Below, one piece after another: positions 12,097 to 24,430 of a stretch of 64,000 nucleotides of DNA. The stretch's first letter is position 1. Every line of letters begins with the position of its first letter. The translations under genes were made by a program, and so were the position numbers. This DNA is from Metaphire vulgaris. Taxonomy: Eukaryota > Annelida > Clitellata > Crassiclitellata > Megascolecidae. The notes beneath the pieces were generated by a model. The model worked only from the letters and a program-made list of their open reading frames with translations. It was not told where the DNA came from and made no database searches. Location of the stretch: NCBI GenBank assembly GCA_018105865.1, contig CM030869.1, positions 3,046,025-3,110,024 of the forward strand. Direction: 5' to 3'.

Positions 12097-12486
12097 GTTT
12101 TAGCGGCATTGTTCCACAGTGTTACTAACCCGGATATAGGCCCTATTAACCCCTTAAGGGGTTAACACAGAAAGCATTGGTCACCGTCGGACATGACTTG
12201 ACTTTACAAATTCACTCCTTAGCCAAGAATTAGTCAAGAGTCTAGAATTCACTATTCAGCTGTAGCAGCCTTCAAACCCATGCATGGGGTCACGAAAAGA
12301 GGGGCCCGCGAATTTAGCCAAGTTACAAAGGGGTCCTTGGGGACTGAAAAGGTCTGAGAATCGCTGATAAAAGGTAGGGCCTATCACAACGATTTTGGCA
12401 CTCTGGTCTTGGTCTGTGAAGATTGATCGACTATAGACAATAGACACATTACATTAAGCATTTGTTAAAAGCTACTACAACTACTC

Positions 12487-12672
12487 TGGGGGCGGAAGAT
12501 GGCAGAGTGGGTTACGTGCTGGAGCGTCAGGCTGACGGAGCGGGTTCAAGCCCCGTTAGTGCCCCTAGTGGCTTTCACACAGGCAGTAATGCCTTCTAAG
12601 CCACTTTAAATCGTGCTAAGTTTTACTCTAGGCTAAACAACGACTTCGCTGTTGTTGTTGTTGTTGTTGCTC
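12487..12672 (+). mobile_element. tRNA-derived SINE
   Basis: A pol III A box (TGGCAGAGTGGG) and B box (GGTTCAAGCCC) with tRNA-Leu/Ser-like spacing, a body (CACACAGGCAGTAATGCCTT) and a (GTT)n tail. A second copy lies at 24935-25096. Confidence 0.85.
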
Positions 12673-13259
12673 TTACCTACCTGTAGCCACTGTCAACGTA
12701 GAATTCTCATAAGACAAAGACGGCGGTGTTTGATTCCTCTGAACTGTCTGAACTGATAATAATAAAGTCGTTCGATGAGTTACAAGTCTTCGTGTCGAAT
12801 ATTGAAACGGCGACGTCTGTGACTGGCTTTATAAAAGCAAACCAATCGATCTTGTTTCGGACCGAAGAGCTATAGCGTCACGAAGGTCTGCGGGGAATTT
12901 TCAACGCTCGGGTTTTTTCCTCCGGCGCAGTTATTCGAGGTGGGGGGGGGGGGCTAGCCAATGGGCTGATCGTTGCTGTCTGCGACGAATACATCACGAT
13001 TCGCCGAAATCAAGGGGCAACGACGCCTTGATAAAAGAAAACAGCTTGGTCCTCGGGCAATTAGAGAATATACAGGATATTGTTGGTCGAGGGTATATGG
13101 TGCGGATGGTAAGGGGGAGGTGGTAGTCAATTAATTCTGCGAATAAATGACAGCAAACGAAACCGATTTTGCGAAAAATCGCGCGCGTTAATTAAACTAT
13201 GCCAAGAAGAAGAAGACGTAGGCCTAATTGTGACCATTATAGGCCTAATAATGATGAAG

Positions 13260-13315
13260 ATAATAATAATATAATAATTATATGGTACTACTACTACTAC
13301 TATTACTACTCCTAT

Positions 13316-13347
<32 letters not shown>

Positions 13348-13348
13348 T

Positions 13349-13401
<53 letters not shown>

Positions 13402-13451
13402 TTACTACAACTACCAGGGCCTACTACTACTACTAATAATAATAATACCAA

Positions 13452-13497
<46 letters not shown>

Positions 13498-13558
13498 GCG
13501 ACTACTATTACTGTTACTACTACTACTACTACTACTACTGCTCCACTACTATTACTAT

Positions 13559-13647
<89 letters not shown>

Positions 13648-13735
13648 TGGTGCTCTGTGTTGAATTCTATCTAAAAAAAAAATAATAATAATAATAATAG
13701 TAATAATAATAATAGTAGCCTAATAATAAAAATCG
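13260..13735. repeat. (CTA)n/(AAT)n microsatellite
   Basis: About 470 bases of CTA then ATA triplets. Poly-Tyr, poly-Leu and poly-Thr frames are artefacts. Confidence 0.95.
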
Positions 13736-13774
13736 CATAATTTTAAGTAGTTTCTAAGGAGCCATTAACTTCTG

Positions 13775-13980
13775 TGTCATCGTCATCATGTTCTCTGTCC
13801 TGCGACAGGTTCAAGACTCTTTTATCTCCATTCCTGTCTGTGCCCTGCCTCTTCTTTCATTTCCGGCATTTTTCTGCATAATCTTTTAAAGGATGTGCAT
13901 CTGTCTTCATCACGCAATCCATTAGCACCGTCATTGGTCTGCCCTTTGTCTTTTTTAGTGGCACAGGGGGCCTACTTCTC
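13775..13980 (-). pseudogene. LINE C-terminal remnant
   Basis: Minus-strand KGRPMTVLMDCVMKTDAH resembles the GRP..TW.D.V..D motif near the end of LINE ORF2; broken by stops. Confidence 0.5.
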
Positions 13981-14690
13981 TCCATTACATGACTTTACTT
14001 TACATTACATTACTTCCATCCATTACCTGTGTGCAAACCACTGTATTTACTATCAACATTTTAGTAATGCAGTTTTCATAGATAATTTTTTCCTAAATAG
14101 CATTTTTGATGGCAGTGTCTGGTAGAGGTGGAGGTAGAAGAGGTACAAAGACTGTTGAATGTTACGCGTCTAAAAATACGCCTGCACGGGGCTGTCCATT
14201 AATCAGGCCTTCGTCAACAAAACGGGGTTGAACAAGTTTAACAGTTGTTGACGAAATTTAGAAACCATACAAATTGTGAAAACTCTGGTGGAAGAATGAA
14301 GCTATCAGGCCTTTTACCGTAGCTTGACACTGGCGTAATGTAATTAGCGTGGCCACAAGGGGACACCGGGGGTCCCCCTGGCCCTATTCGGGCAGGTAGC
14401 CCAATAGTTTCGACATTCGTGCAAAACCATTTACACGGTGGGTAAAGGTGATTGTCGATAGGCTTTCCATGAGATCTGCAAATTTCTTCAAAGCCAAAGC
14501 TCAAAACCTGAATCTAATATTGGCCCATTTTGCGATTACGCTGGGGTGGGAGCGAGGAGGGGGTGGGAGCTCAGTATTTCATAAACAAGTGGCAAAATGT
14601 AATAATTCCAATTTCAACTGAGTGAAAAATACGTGTGTGTGTGTGTGTGTGTGTGTGGTTCAGATTTGTTAGTATAAGCTGTGAATACCG

Positions 14691-14975
14691 CAGTGGCGTA
14701 ACGTGGGGGGGCGGGGGCACTTTGTTGACAGCCCCCCGGGCCCCAGGCGGGGGGGGGCCCGAAGAGGGGTCTAAGCTAGGGTTAGGTTAGGATTAACCCT
14801 AACTTAACCCTAACCCTAGGGTTAGAAATGATGTACTGACGACCTTTTTTTTTCTCGTCAGGATGAAAAAGGAGGTGATAACGTTTTTTGTTTTTTGTTT
14901 TGCTCGTCAGATCGAAACTCTGGGGCCCCCATGGCAAAGATGCCCCGGGGCCCCAAAAGTCACGCTACGCCACTG
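14691..14975. mobile_element. hAT-like MITE with telomere-like core
   Basis: Termini CAGTGGCGTAACGTG / CACGCTACGCCACTG; flanks GAATACCG and GAATGCCG match at 7 of 8. The centre (14771-14827) is GGGTTAG / CTAACCC repeats on both strands. Internal CTCGTCAG motifs. Confidence 0.88.
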
Positions 14976-15930
14976 GAATGCCGCACGTAAAATCAGACAA
15001 GAACAGCCTATAATCTACGCCTTCGCATTTAATGCGCTCATTCAAAGGCCTATACAGTAGGCCTACAGCAGAACAATCCGACACGCTTTCACCGGCCTAA
15101 GCAGGCCCTAACTTAGGCCTAACGTTGTCGGCCTGCCTGTGGCGACTACGCTGAGTAAAAAAAATTCCCCGCGTCATCGTTTGATAATAATAATAATATA
15201 TTATCACAATTTAACAGGCGGCGTTTCTTGAAGTTGCTCTATTAAACCGGATGTAAAAACAGGGCTTTTTCGATGACGTCAATGGATTTTACCGGTTCGT
15301 CCTTTTCTGATTTCGTGGCCTAGACAGACACTCGGACATGCAGACAGACAGGCATGCAGGCAAACTGTCACTAGCATACTCAGAACTACTTGGAAATCGT
15401 ACATCGAAACCAGACGTTAATTGTCGCAACACAATATACATTAATATTTGAATGATAATAATGGACTAGTAATCTTTATCATACGATATTTAATTACCCT
15501 ATTACATTTCAAGGGAATTCATAGTGTGAAATTTCAACATCGTACTCTAATTAGGGGGCATCTCAGTGGGCATAGGCGTAAACTTCTATTAGACCTCTAG
15601 GCTCGAGGCCCTCATGTTTTTACAGACAACCATAGAGATGGGGGAGGGGAAGTTATCGGATTTGGCCCCCACTTTTTCATCCAAGTTTGCGCCAATTGTC
15701 AGTGGGTCTTAAATAAATTATAAGTAGTCGACTACTCATATTATAATTATGTGATTGTAATATGTAATGTAATATGTGATAAGAGACTTATAATTATAGC
15801 ACATATTAAATGACATTTCAAAATATTCATATGTGTTCCAGCATCGTGACAAGTCATTGAACGTATCGCAGTTGTACTGTAGGGCATAGCCTCCATTCCA
15901 CAGTAGAGAGCATTAGGTTCCTGGTATGCG

Positions 15931-15999
15931 CAGTGCTGGCTCCAGGATTTGGCAAGTGGGGGGGGGCGTCGGGGTGGCAACTTCTAAGCATGGGTGCCA
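15931..15999 (-). mobile_element. Truncated MITE family A
   Basis: Only the CCAGGATTTGGCAAGTGGGG end and the AACTTCTAAGCATGG segment remain. Confidence 0.6.
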
Positions 16000-16075
16000 T
16001 ACAGGAGAAATAGTATAACTTTCGACGGGAGTTACTATGGGAGTGGGATCAGGCAGTCAATAGGGCAGGGGCGTC

Positions 16076-16409
16076 ATTTAGGGGTGCTAGGGGTGGGGCC
16101 GTGCCTCCCTCCCAAGGAAATGAAAAAAAAATTTATAATGTATTAATTTTCCAAATATCGCAAAATTTGCTCAAAATTTGCCAGAAAATATAAAAACATT
16201 GCAAATTTGCCAAAATTGGCCCAAAAATTGCCAAAAATTTGCCAAAATTGCAAAAAATCTGAAAAAATTACAAAAAATTTGCCAAAAATTGCCTAAAATT
16301 TGCAAAAATTGCCTAAAATTTGCACAAATTGCCTAAAATTAGCAAAAAATTGCAAAAATTTGGCAAAAAATCATCTCGCCCCCAAGAAAAGTGTGAGGTG
16401 ACGCTACTG
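16076..16409. mobile_element. hAT-like MITE with AAATTTGCC minisatellite core
   Basis: CAGGGGCGTCATTTAGG to GAGGTGACGCTACTG; flanks CAATAGGG and CAATAAGG match at 7 of 8. Most of the interior (16145-16370) is a degenerate AAAAATTTGCC/AAAATTGCC repeat. Confidence 0.85.
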
Positions 16410-16494
16410 CAATAAGGGCACAGTAAATCCCCTGTTGCCCCCTATGGATCAGCTCTATACCTGACAACCAGTCATCAGAGCATAACTAAGCAGG

Positions 16495-17180
16495 ATATGG
16501 AAAAGTCACAGCATTCCAGTGAGCATCAATCTCCCCAAAGTTCGATTACTGAGATCACTGGTGTGGCCGGTCGCTACATACGGCTGCGAAAGTCGGACAA
16601 TAATGAAAGAAGACCAGGGGCGTAACGACGGGGGTATATCGGTATATATACCCTCCCAAAATCAGTCTGCCTTAAAGTTTTTTATGTGATTTACATGTGG
16701 TTATATGTGGTTTATGTGGTTTATTAGTTAAGATTTATACCCACCAAAAATATTTATTCCCTCCCAAATCAGATTCCTGGCTACGCCCCTGAAGAAGATG
16801 AACAGCGCATACAGGCATTTGAAATGAAAGGTCTAAGGCAAATAATGAGAGTTTCTTGGAAAGCAAAGAAAACGAATGAATGGATAATGGATAAAGCAGG
16901 GTGCAAAGAACCCTATTGGAAACAGTAAAGAAAAGAAAACTGAAATACTGGGGACATACTTTGCAAACAAAACAGGACTGTCTTGGGAAAGAAATAATAC
17001 AAGGCACAATGCCAGGATCATGAAAAAGAGAAAGACCAAGAAAAAGTGGAAGACAATATAAAAGAATGTACAGGACTCACTATAGAGCAGGCAACAAGAA
17101 CAGCAGAAGACCAATAACACTTGGGAGGAAGGTAGTCCACAATGTAGCCAATCTTCTGAGCGAAGACGGTTAAAGACAAG
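16495..17180 (+). pseudogene. LINE ORF2 remnant split by a MITE
   Basis: Reads VATYGCESRTIMKE before the 16615-16791 MITE and DEQRIQAFEMKGLRQIMRVS after it, then KTNEWIMDKAG, GHI-like and ECTGLTIEQATRTAED. Several frameshifts. RTE/BovB-like tail. Confidence 0.85.
16615..16791 (-). mobile_element. MITE family D inserted into a LINE remnant
   Basis: CAGGGGCGTAACGACGGGGG to CTGGCTACGCCCCTG. Flanks AAGAAGAC and AAGAAGAT match at 7 of 8. It splits the reverse-transcriptase tail at 16495-17180. Confidence 0.9.
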
Positions 17181-17609
17181 ACAAGACAAACCAGTCACTA
17201 ACTCTGATGCTCTAACCCAATATAGAAAGCTTCAAAAGTTGTTTTTCTAATCTAATCTGATTTGAAACTTCGATAGCGCCACTTCGTATGCGTAGAAGCA
17301 TCAGCCGATGGCACATCAAATCACAATCATACAAGATCCAGGTCAAATCCAGGATCAAAAGGTCACCGGGTTACCAGACGACAGTTTATGGTGGAAAGGA
17401 AGGCGAAAAAATGATAAAGCCTGACCCACCTTTCTTTCTTTTTTCTTCTCTTCTTTCCGTTCTTTCTTTCTTTCTTTCCTTCCGTCGCTCCGTAGTGGGT
17501 TCAACGATGGGTATGAATCATCATAATCTTAGTGGATCGATCAAATTGACACATGACTGACCCGTATGACTCACTGAACCCTGACTCATGATCTACGTGA
17601 CCGACGACC

Positions 17610-17708
17610 CATCATCGTCATCGTCATCGTCGTCGTCGTAGTCATCGTCATCATCGTCATCACCATAATAATAATAATCATCAATCATCGTCATCATCAC
17701 CATCATCA
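17610..17708. repeat. (ATC/GTC)n microsatellite
   Basis: Imperfect CATCGT triplet run directly upstream of dispersed repeat copy 1. Confidence 0.85.
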
Positions 17709-17751
17709 GGCTTTTTCCTTACTCACCTCCAAGCTTACTACAGAGTAATTC

Positions 17752-18187
17752 ACTTGTGACGCATATTGCGTCGCCATCTGGCGAATATGAACGACGACTC
17801 TTTTGTAAAACAAAATTCAAATAATCAGGCGATGGTGTAATAATTCTGATCGAATATAAGAGAAGTTCGTCTTTCAAATTCATCGGTCGTAGTCGCAGAA
17901 GTTTAAACACCAGAATAATCTAATCATAAAACGCTTTACAAGGACAATGTTTGGCGGATCTCGTTTGCTCAACAAGAAACCTTTATTTAACGTCGTCTTC
18001 TTTTCATAAATAAGAGAAATTTCACTTAACCGTTAGGTTGTTTACTGGCTCTGGCCTAAGAAGGAAGTTCTGAAAGAACGAAACGCAAAATGCGAGAACA
18101 GATTTGATTTCTGTTCATGAAACGAAACGCAAGCGACAAATTATTTACGGGCAGAGAAGTAGCGATGCGCGGAATTATAAAATGCTC
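17752..18187 (+). repeat. Dispersed repeat, copy 1
   Basis: About 435 bases closely matching 49508-49945. Includes TCGCCATCTGGCGAA, AACAAGAAACCTTTATTTAA and AACGCAAAATGCGAGAACAG. An ATC microsatellite precedes it. Confidence 0.88.
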
Positions 18188-18189
18188 GA

Positions 18190-18770
18190 CGACCATATAC
18201 CGTGTAAAAAACTCCGTTATACCGTGGATTTCGTGACTTGCTTTTAGACTAATTCTAATCAATTATTTGCCTATTTACTCTTATCAAAAGTAACTGTAAA
18301 CTGTAACACAGAGTTACGGACTACGACTACAACGACTTGCTCAGTAACAGCAACAGTGACGCCATCATCACCAACTCATTAGTGACAGGCTAGACGCTTT
18401 AAATTTTGTGACGCCATCATCACATCCAACTCATTAGTCCCCCCTTATAAATTTTGTTTCGTTTAGTTTGAGAAAATTCTGTATTGTTCTTGTTCTTGAA
18501 TGTTTAAAATTGTACTCTTAATTTTTACGAGTAAGTAGTTTTCAGAGGTCTATGTCGGAATATTTTTCTATATTTTGATTAAACTGAGCTAGAATCAACT
18601 TCACCTATCTTCGTTTGTCTCATTACCGTTACTGACTGCAACTGAACTAGAGGCCTTCCTTTAGTTTCCTTATTAAATTATTTCACTGCACACTGATATC
18701 GGCTATTATTCACCTCATGCTGAAATTCCTTGATGAATTTAAGTCCTTTTTGGGATCATCAAACCAAAAG
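18190..18770. other. No feature recognised
   Basis: Unique AT-rich sequence with two short direct repeats (GTGACGCCATCATCA at about 18357 and 18409). Confidence 0.4.
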
Positions 18771-18772
18771 CG

Positions 18773-18775
<3 letters not shown>

Positions 18776-18822
<47 letters not shown>

Positions 18823-19118
18823 ACAACAACAACAACAACATCCAGTGCTCATAGAATTGTGAGAAAATGAAATACCTATTACCATTACCAGCGTGGTGTT
18901 TTAAAATATTACACTTTTGTCATTTTTGCATTTCTCTCATGGAAATTCTGCCATTTTTTAAGTCCTTTTTGGGATCTGAACATCATCATCATCCCATCAT
19001 CAGCATCATCATCATCAGCATGTCATCATCATCATCATCATCATCATCATTTTCATCGCCGTCTTCGACGTCATCATCATCATCATCATCATCATCATCG
19101 TCATCGTCATCATCATAG
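18776..19118. repeat. Two (ATC)n microsatellites
   Basis: ATC runs at 18776-18842 (ending in CAA) and 18980-19118. Each is preceded by TTAAGTCCTTTTTGGGAT-like sequence, so they belong to one duplicated unit. Confidence 0.85.
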
Positions 19119-19119
19119 C

Positions 19120-21130
19120 CAACTCATTATTGGCCGTGTACGATATCAATTACTTCTATGATTGCCAGTTGTTTCTCTTTCAGATCTTCTTTAATATTGT
19201 GTATCAGTGCTTTTCTGGGCCTGCCACTTACTTTTTTATCTTCCTTGTTCGTGTACCGTAGAGTGCTTTTTTACAATAAAATATTTGTAAGACGTGACTT
19301 TTTGTGACCAATGGTATTCTTGTTGCCATATGAATCATATTGGATTCCCAACTATTGTCTTCGGTTAAAAATGATTGATGAACGTGAGAATGAAATTTCA
19401 AACGTTACCTGATCAGCCTCAGTCTTCAATACGTTATGGGTCAATGGGTCTTGACCCATAACCCATATGAACCATCAAGAATTAATGAATTATGTTGCCC
19501 ATAAACCACTGACCAGCTGTCATCTCTGGAGGACTGTTTGGTTGATGAAATAATTAAGTAAGTACTGTAATTTGTTATGTCTACTCGACTATCAAATATT
19601 CACTACAGAAGTCATTGTTGGCCCCATTTACCTTTTTGACGAAATGAAGAGCCGTGGTTTAATCCGTTCCGCTTGAGGCAACAGTCTTTCTTAAGGATTC
19701 ACATTTTTGGAGGGTGGACAGCCCTCCCACCCAATCCAAAGGTTTGTATAAATTTTGCCGTCTTCACCATGTTTCCCGTGTGTGTGTAGGCTACAGTTGT
19801 GATTTTCCACATTTCGAACCAAGTCTCCTGACAGTTCAGACCAACTAATACCCGTCAACAAAATTGTAATTTACATGCTGTTGACTGTACAAGAACGTTT
19901 GGCTTTGAATATATTGCTAAACCATGCAAGTCTGGCAATATCTTAAATTGTCGATGATGATGATGATGATGATGATGATTTGCCCTGATAATAATAATAA
20001 TAATAATAATACAAAAATAACTATAATAATAATATTTTTAATTGATAAGTAAATTGTAGAATTTAATTCAAAACAAATCCCAGTTTAAAAGTAATAACGT
20101 TGGGTTTTAACAGAATATCTTGTAAACCATATTAACGGTGATAATTTATTGTGTTTTGCCTCTGGAAAAATAAAACCGGGCGACCAACAAAAATAACTAT
20201 GTCTATCTTTTCGAAATTCAGTAAATTGTAGACTTGTTCTGACCAAAAGGGGTTTAAAAGTCAGAAAACATTCCCACCTCTTTCACAAAATTTCTCACCG
20301 GATTTGCGCGAATCGTTGATAGTTTAAGTCTGGGGCAGGTTAAAACCAGAAGACCAAAGCCCCCTGCCTATCTGTTCGAAATAGACTCCATGCCTCACCC
20401 CGAACGAGTCTAAGCAGCATACAGCATAAGGGCTCAATCGTCAACCTCTAGGAGCACTTCTATACAAATATTTATTGATATGCAAATAGCCTTTGACGCT
20501 ATTATTCAATACGTCGTCTGTTGTTGAATTAGGGATTTCAAGACGCACCCACGCATTTAGAGGCTAAAAAGTTATAAAAGTCTTGAGGAGAGGGGTGCGG
20601 CCAGGACATAGTCCAGGGACCCATTGAGCTCAAAGGGGTCACAGAAAGGGGAATTTCAAAAAATTTACAGAACTCATTTTATATAATTTTCAATGTCTCT
20701 TACATATGTGTGCATGTGTCAGATAGTTTGCTAATAATGTCTTGTTGCTTACAAAAATTCCTTTTAGGAACTTTTGTGACAAGTACCAAAATGCATACGT
20801 TGTAATAATGCTTTGAGACCTTTCACACAAAATCCTCTGTAAACTAAAATATGACACACTTGTACATCTATATAAAGATTTTTATACGTTTTTATTACAT
20901 ATGTGTACATGTTCCAGTCTTACACTGTCTTGTTGCTGACATCTTTGATGAACTTCAAAGTCCAATTTTAATTTTTTATTTTGTATATCTTCTCATGAAC
21001 TGTGGCGAATGTCATTGCAAATGTTACATTTTTCTTTTCATATTCATGTAGATAATCAAAAGCCACTTTCAATTGATAATATCCACAGTCAATATTGTTG
21101 TGATATTCGATTTAAAACATTTTATGAACA
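19120..21130. other. No gene recognised
   Basis: AT-rich sequence with a GAT run (19957-19978) and an AAT run (19988-20010). No frame with domain-like content and no complete TIR element was found. Confidence 0.4.
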
Positions 21131-21345
21131 GAATATCAAATCTGTTCTCGCATTTTGCGTTTCGTTTTCGCAAGTTGCCTCTTACAGTACATGATGTAAA
21201 TCCCAGGAGTAAATGCACCAATTTTCCCTAATGTAGGCTTACAATATAAATAGAAGGTGACGTAGGTTAAATAAAGGTTTCTTGTTGAGCAAACGACAAT
21301 CGCCAAACGTTGTCCTTGTAAAGCGTTATATGATTGAATTCTTCT
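21130..21345 (-). repeat. Dispersed repeat, partial reverse copy
   Basis: Minus strand shares AACGCTTTACAAGGACAACG, CAACAAGAAACCTTTATTTA and AAACGCAAAATGCGAGAACA with the two longer copies. An ATC run at 21460-21541 is again at its 5' side. Confidence 0.75.
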
Positions 21346-21454
21346 GATGCTTAACTCTTTGGCGTCCATGTTGTTTTCACATTATATTTTTACCCTCAAC
21401 TACCTCAAAAACTTACCATTTTCAACATTTATTGCGCAAAACTTACATCATTTC

Positions 21455-21467
21455 ATCATCATCATTT

Positions 21468-21540
<73 letters not shown>

Positions 21541-21542
21541 CC
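21455..21542. repeat. (ATC)n microsatellite
   Basis: Nearly pure ATC triplets, about 85 bases. Confidence 0.95.
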
Positions 21543-21648
21543 TTTGGCCTTTGACGTAATTGGTGCAACGTCAATTGGTCCGGAAGGTTAATTTTCACAG
21601 CATAGATTTCGAAAGATTCAGAATATGCAGACCACTGCTGATCCCGTG

Positions 21649-21835
21649 CAGGGGCGTAGCCAGGAATTTGATTTAGGAGGGTATAAATATTTTGGATGCA
21701 TGGGTATAAATCTTAACTATAAGCCACATAAACCATATAAACCACATATAACCACATGTAAATCACATAAAAACTATAAGGTAGACTGATTTGGGGGTAT
21801 ATATACCGATATACCCCTCCGTCGCTACGCCCCTG
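21649..21835 (+). mobile_element. MITE family D
   Basis: CAGGGGCGTAGCCAGGAATT to CGTCGCTACGCCCCTG; flanks ATCCCGTG and ATCCTGTG match at 7 of 8. Confidence 0.92.
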
Positions 21836-21956
21836 ATCCTGTGTGGCTTTCTGTCTGTCTATCTGTCTGTCTGTATGTCTTCATGTCGGTTTCTTTTCCT
21901 CGCTTTCTTTTCTTGACTGTCAGTCCATGACTGCTTTTTAGGAGTCCTGTTATTAG

Positions 21957-22050
21957 CAGTGGCGGCTCCACCGGGGTAAGACTTGGTGACTTTATAGTTG
22001 GGACTTTCAGTTACATTAAGGAGGCCCCCATGATTGATTCCCCCCCCCAC
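21957..22050 (+). mobile_element. Degenerate MITE family A
   Basis: Begins CAGTGGCGGCTCCACCGGGG and keeps fragments (GTTGGGACTTT, CCCCCATGATT) of the family's interior; the right terminus is gone. Confidence 0.6.
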
Positions 22051-22496
22051 AAATCCTAGAACTGGTAGGAATTGATCCCCAAACAAATTAGTTTTTTAAA
22101 TCAGATATTCGGACTGTTTCTTTGAGTGAATCACGCCTTTGACATCACAGTCGTTCGCATGGTGGCGCCACTGGTTTCGTCAACTATTCACCACGCCACT
22201 ATTGTGAGAAGCTCAATCAAGTCTTGTCCGTGAGATCATGAATATTTAACAGTTTCGACGTTCGTGTTTGAACAGCGAGTTTGTTTACTTGTTGTTTGTC
22301 GGTGCCATGTGTTCATGGCAATGGATTAAATGACTTACATAATTATTATTATTATTATTCAATGTTTTGAAGCATTTTGTATGCAAATTCTGAAATAAAT
22401 TGCCGTTAAGTACGATGTTAACCTCATTATAAACGTGCAGAATCGCAAAAGTTTACATTAATTTGTTGGATTGAGCGTGATAACGAGGATATTAAA

Positions 22497-22658
22497 ATGT
22501 CTCTTACACCGGATAAGAACATCACCAAAGACAGGCACAATGTGTCAATTGATAGGCCTGTCTGTTCCAAAACTGATAAACCTGTTCTACACACGTCGAC
22601 TTCAAAATGGAATTACAGCAAAATGAATACAACGACCTGCAGTGGACATAGAGACGAG
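22497..22658 (+). CDS. WDR38: WDR38 exon 1
   Basis: Starts at the ATG of a 54-codon frame with a polar leader (MSLTPDKNITK...) and ends in CSGHRDE. The GAG|GTCAAA donor is weak but gives the standard WD40 join GHRDE-VNCVAFS. A second donor at 22677 (TCA|GTATAA) is also phase 0 and would insert six residues, so the exact end is uncertain. Confidence 0.75.
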
Positions 22659-24360
22659 GTCAAATACATCGTTTCAGTATAATTTTGGTGTTTTGTACTG
22701 TATATGCCTAATATAATAGGACAAGGTTTAAAGTGGTTCGGCGGAGCCTGCCCTGTATGAGAACCATTGTGTACCACTGTGGTCAGCTCTATTTAAATTT
22801 GCTACAATTGATCAATGCAGTCGGTGGTTGCCCCAGGTTTGGACTGGGGATGATTGGGCCCCACACATTAGATGCAGACCATTTTCACTTACTAGCATCA
22901 TACTAGGAAAGAGGTGTGGGAGTTCTACCTTCCTAATTTCATGGCGCCTCTGCTGATTTCAATTTTATTTCAGTGCTTGAGCTGAACCAGATATTTTTGT
23001 TGAACTAGAAATGCAACACCTTTGTAATAGTGTTATTTGACGCGTGACTTAATATCTGGAATTTATTTAATTATGCCATCGGCTGTTTGTTATATTCGAT
23101 GTTATTTGCACATACAGGTCAATTGTGTCGCGTTTTCTGAAGACTTCGAGATGATGGTCACAGGAAGCGATGACAGCTTGGTTCGTATCTTCAACGCTGT
23201 TACAAATCGACTTTTGACAAGTCTTGTTGGCCACGGAGGTAAATTTTTAAAATGAATATGATATTTGCTAGGGATGTGACCAAGAGTGTAAGTGGCATGA
23301 CCAAGACCAAGACAGTAGTTTTAAACATCAAGAAAACAGACAAAGCAGTTTTATGCATTTTGAAAAATCAGTGTTTCCATGGAGGGTTCCAACAGCGACA
23401 ATCTCTTATAGCAACATAATTCGGAAGTCATAAACCACGGAAAATATTATCGCCAATAATGGAAAAAATCCACTCTCTTGGTCTTGGACTTGATTCGCTA
23501 GACCAAGACAGTAATGACGAGTAATGCTGCATTAGCTAATTAAATTTAGCATGTTCTTAATTGATTACCAATATCACTTCATATAACTAAGAATTTATCA
23601 TCTTTCAGATCCGGTCTTAAAACATACCTGTTTGATTTGGCCTATCCCCCTTAGATTGCCCCCTCCTTCCGCTGTTCGGACTGATGTTCCGGGTTGACCT
23701 GGCTCTAATTCTATTTGGATTTGGTGCACCATCGGCTGATGCCCTGGGCATTATGATAGTGGTGCCATAGAAGTTTATTGATTGATTGTTTGATTGTTTG
23801 ATTGTCTGATTGATTGATTGATTTTTAATTTAGCATTTATTCATTTTAATTTCTGAAGATTATTACTCTGTTGAATTAAGAGGCTGTCAGAGCAGTGGCA
23901 ATTTCATGTGGCAGTAGACTTATTGCCAGTGGCTCCCAAGACAAGAGCATTCGGATATGGCAGACGCGTAATACTGCGTGTCTTTTCATTCTGCAAGGTA
24001 CTTCAGCACAGTGGAGCAACTGGAATGCAGTGGCGTCAAGAGGGGGGGGGTACGGACCACACTGGGTGACACCACTTAGAGGGTGACACTCAAAAAAGGA
24101 TGACCTTTTTTTGCTTGTCATGGCATCGAAGATGGGTGACACCACAATTTGACCGACTGGTGACACCAACCTTAGCGACACCACTGCTCGAATGAATGAT
24201 TTTTGGGCAGTGTTCGGTTTGGTTGGAATTTATTTTTAAGAGGATTCAGTTTGCAATACCTTGCTAACAGGATTACAGTGTTTAGGCAACAGTGCAGTAC
24301 ATGTAAATTGTGGCACTTGCTTACTCCTAGTGTTAGAATTTCAAATTCACAGCTCTCTAA

Positions 24361-24430
<70 letters not shown>

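Noticed and set aside
12489..12557. Functional tRNA gene
   Set aside because: A and B boxes are present but the acceptor stem does not pair and a SINE body and tail follow; a second copy with the same body confirms a SINE.
13199..13674. Poly-Tyr/Leu/Thr open frames
   Set aside because: Frames of the CTA/AAT microsatellite.
15600..15720. Possible further hAT-like element
   Set aside because: G-rich sequence resembles MITE interiors but no matching ends or duplication were found.
22659..22676. Extending WDR38 exon 1 to the 22677 donor
   Set aside because: It would insert six residues into the first WD strand; the GAG|GTCAAA donor gives a standard blade, though the choice is not certain.
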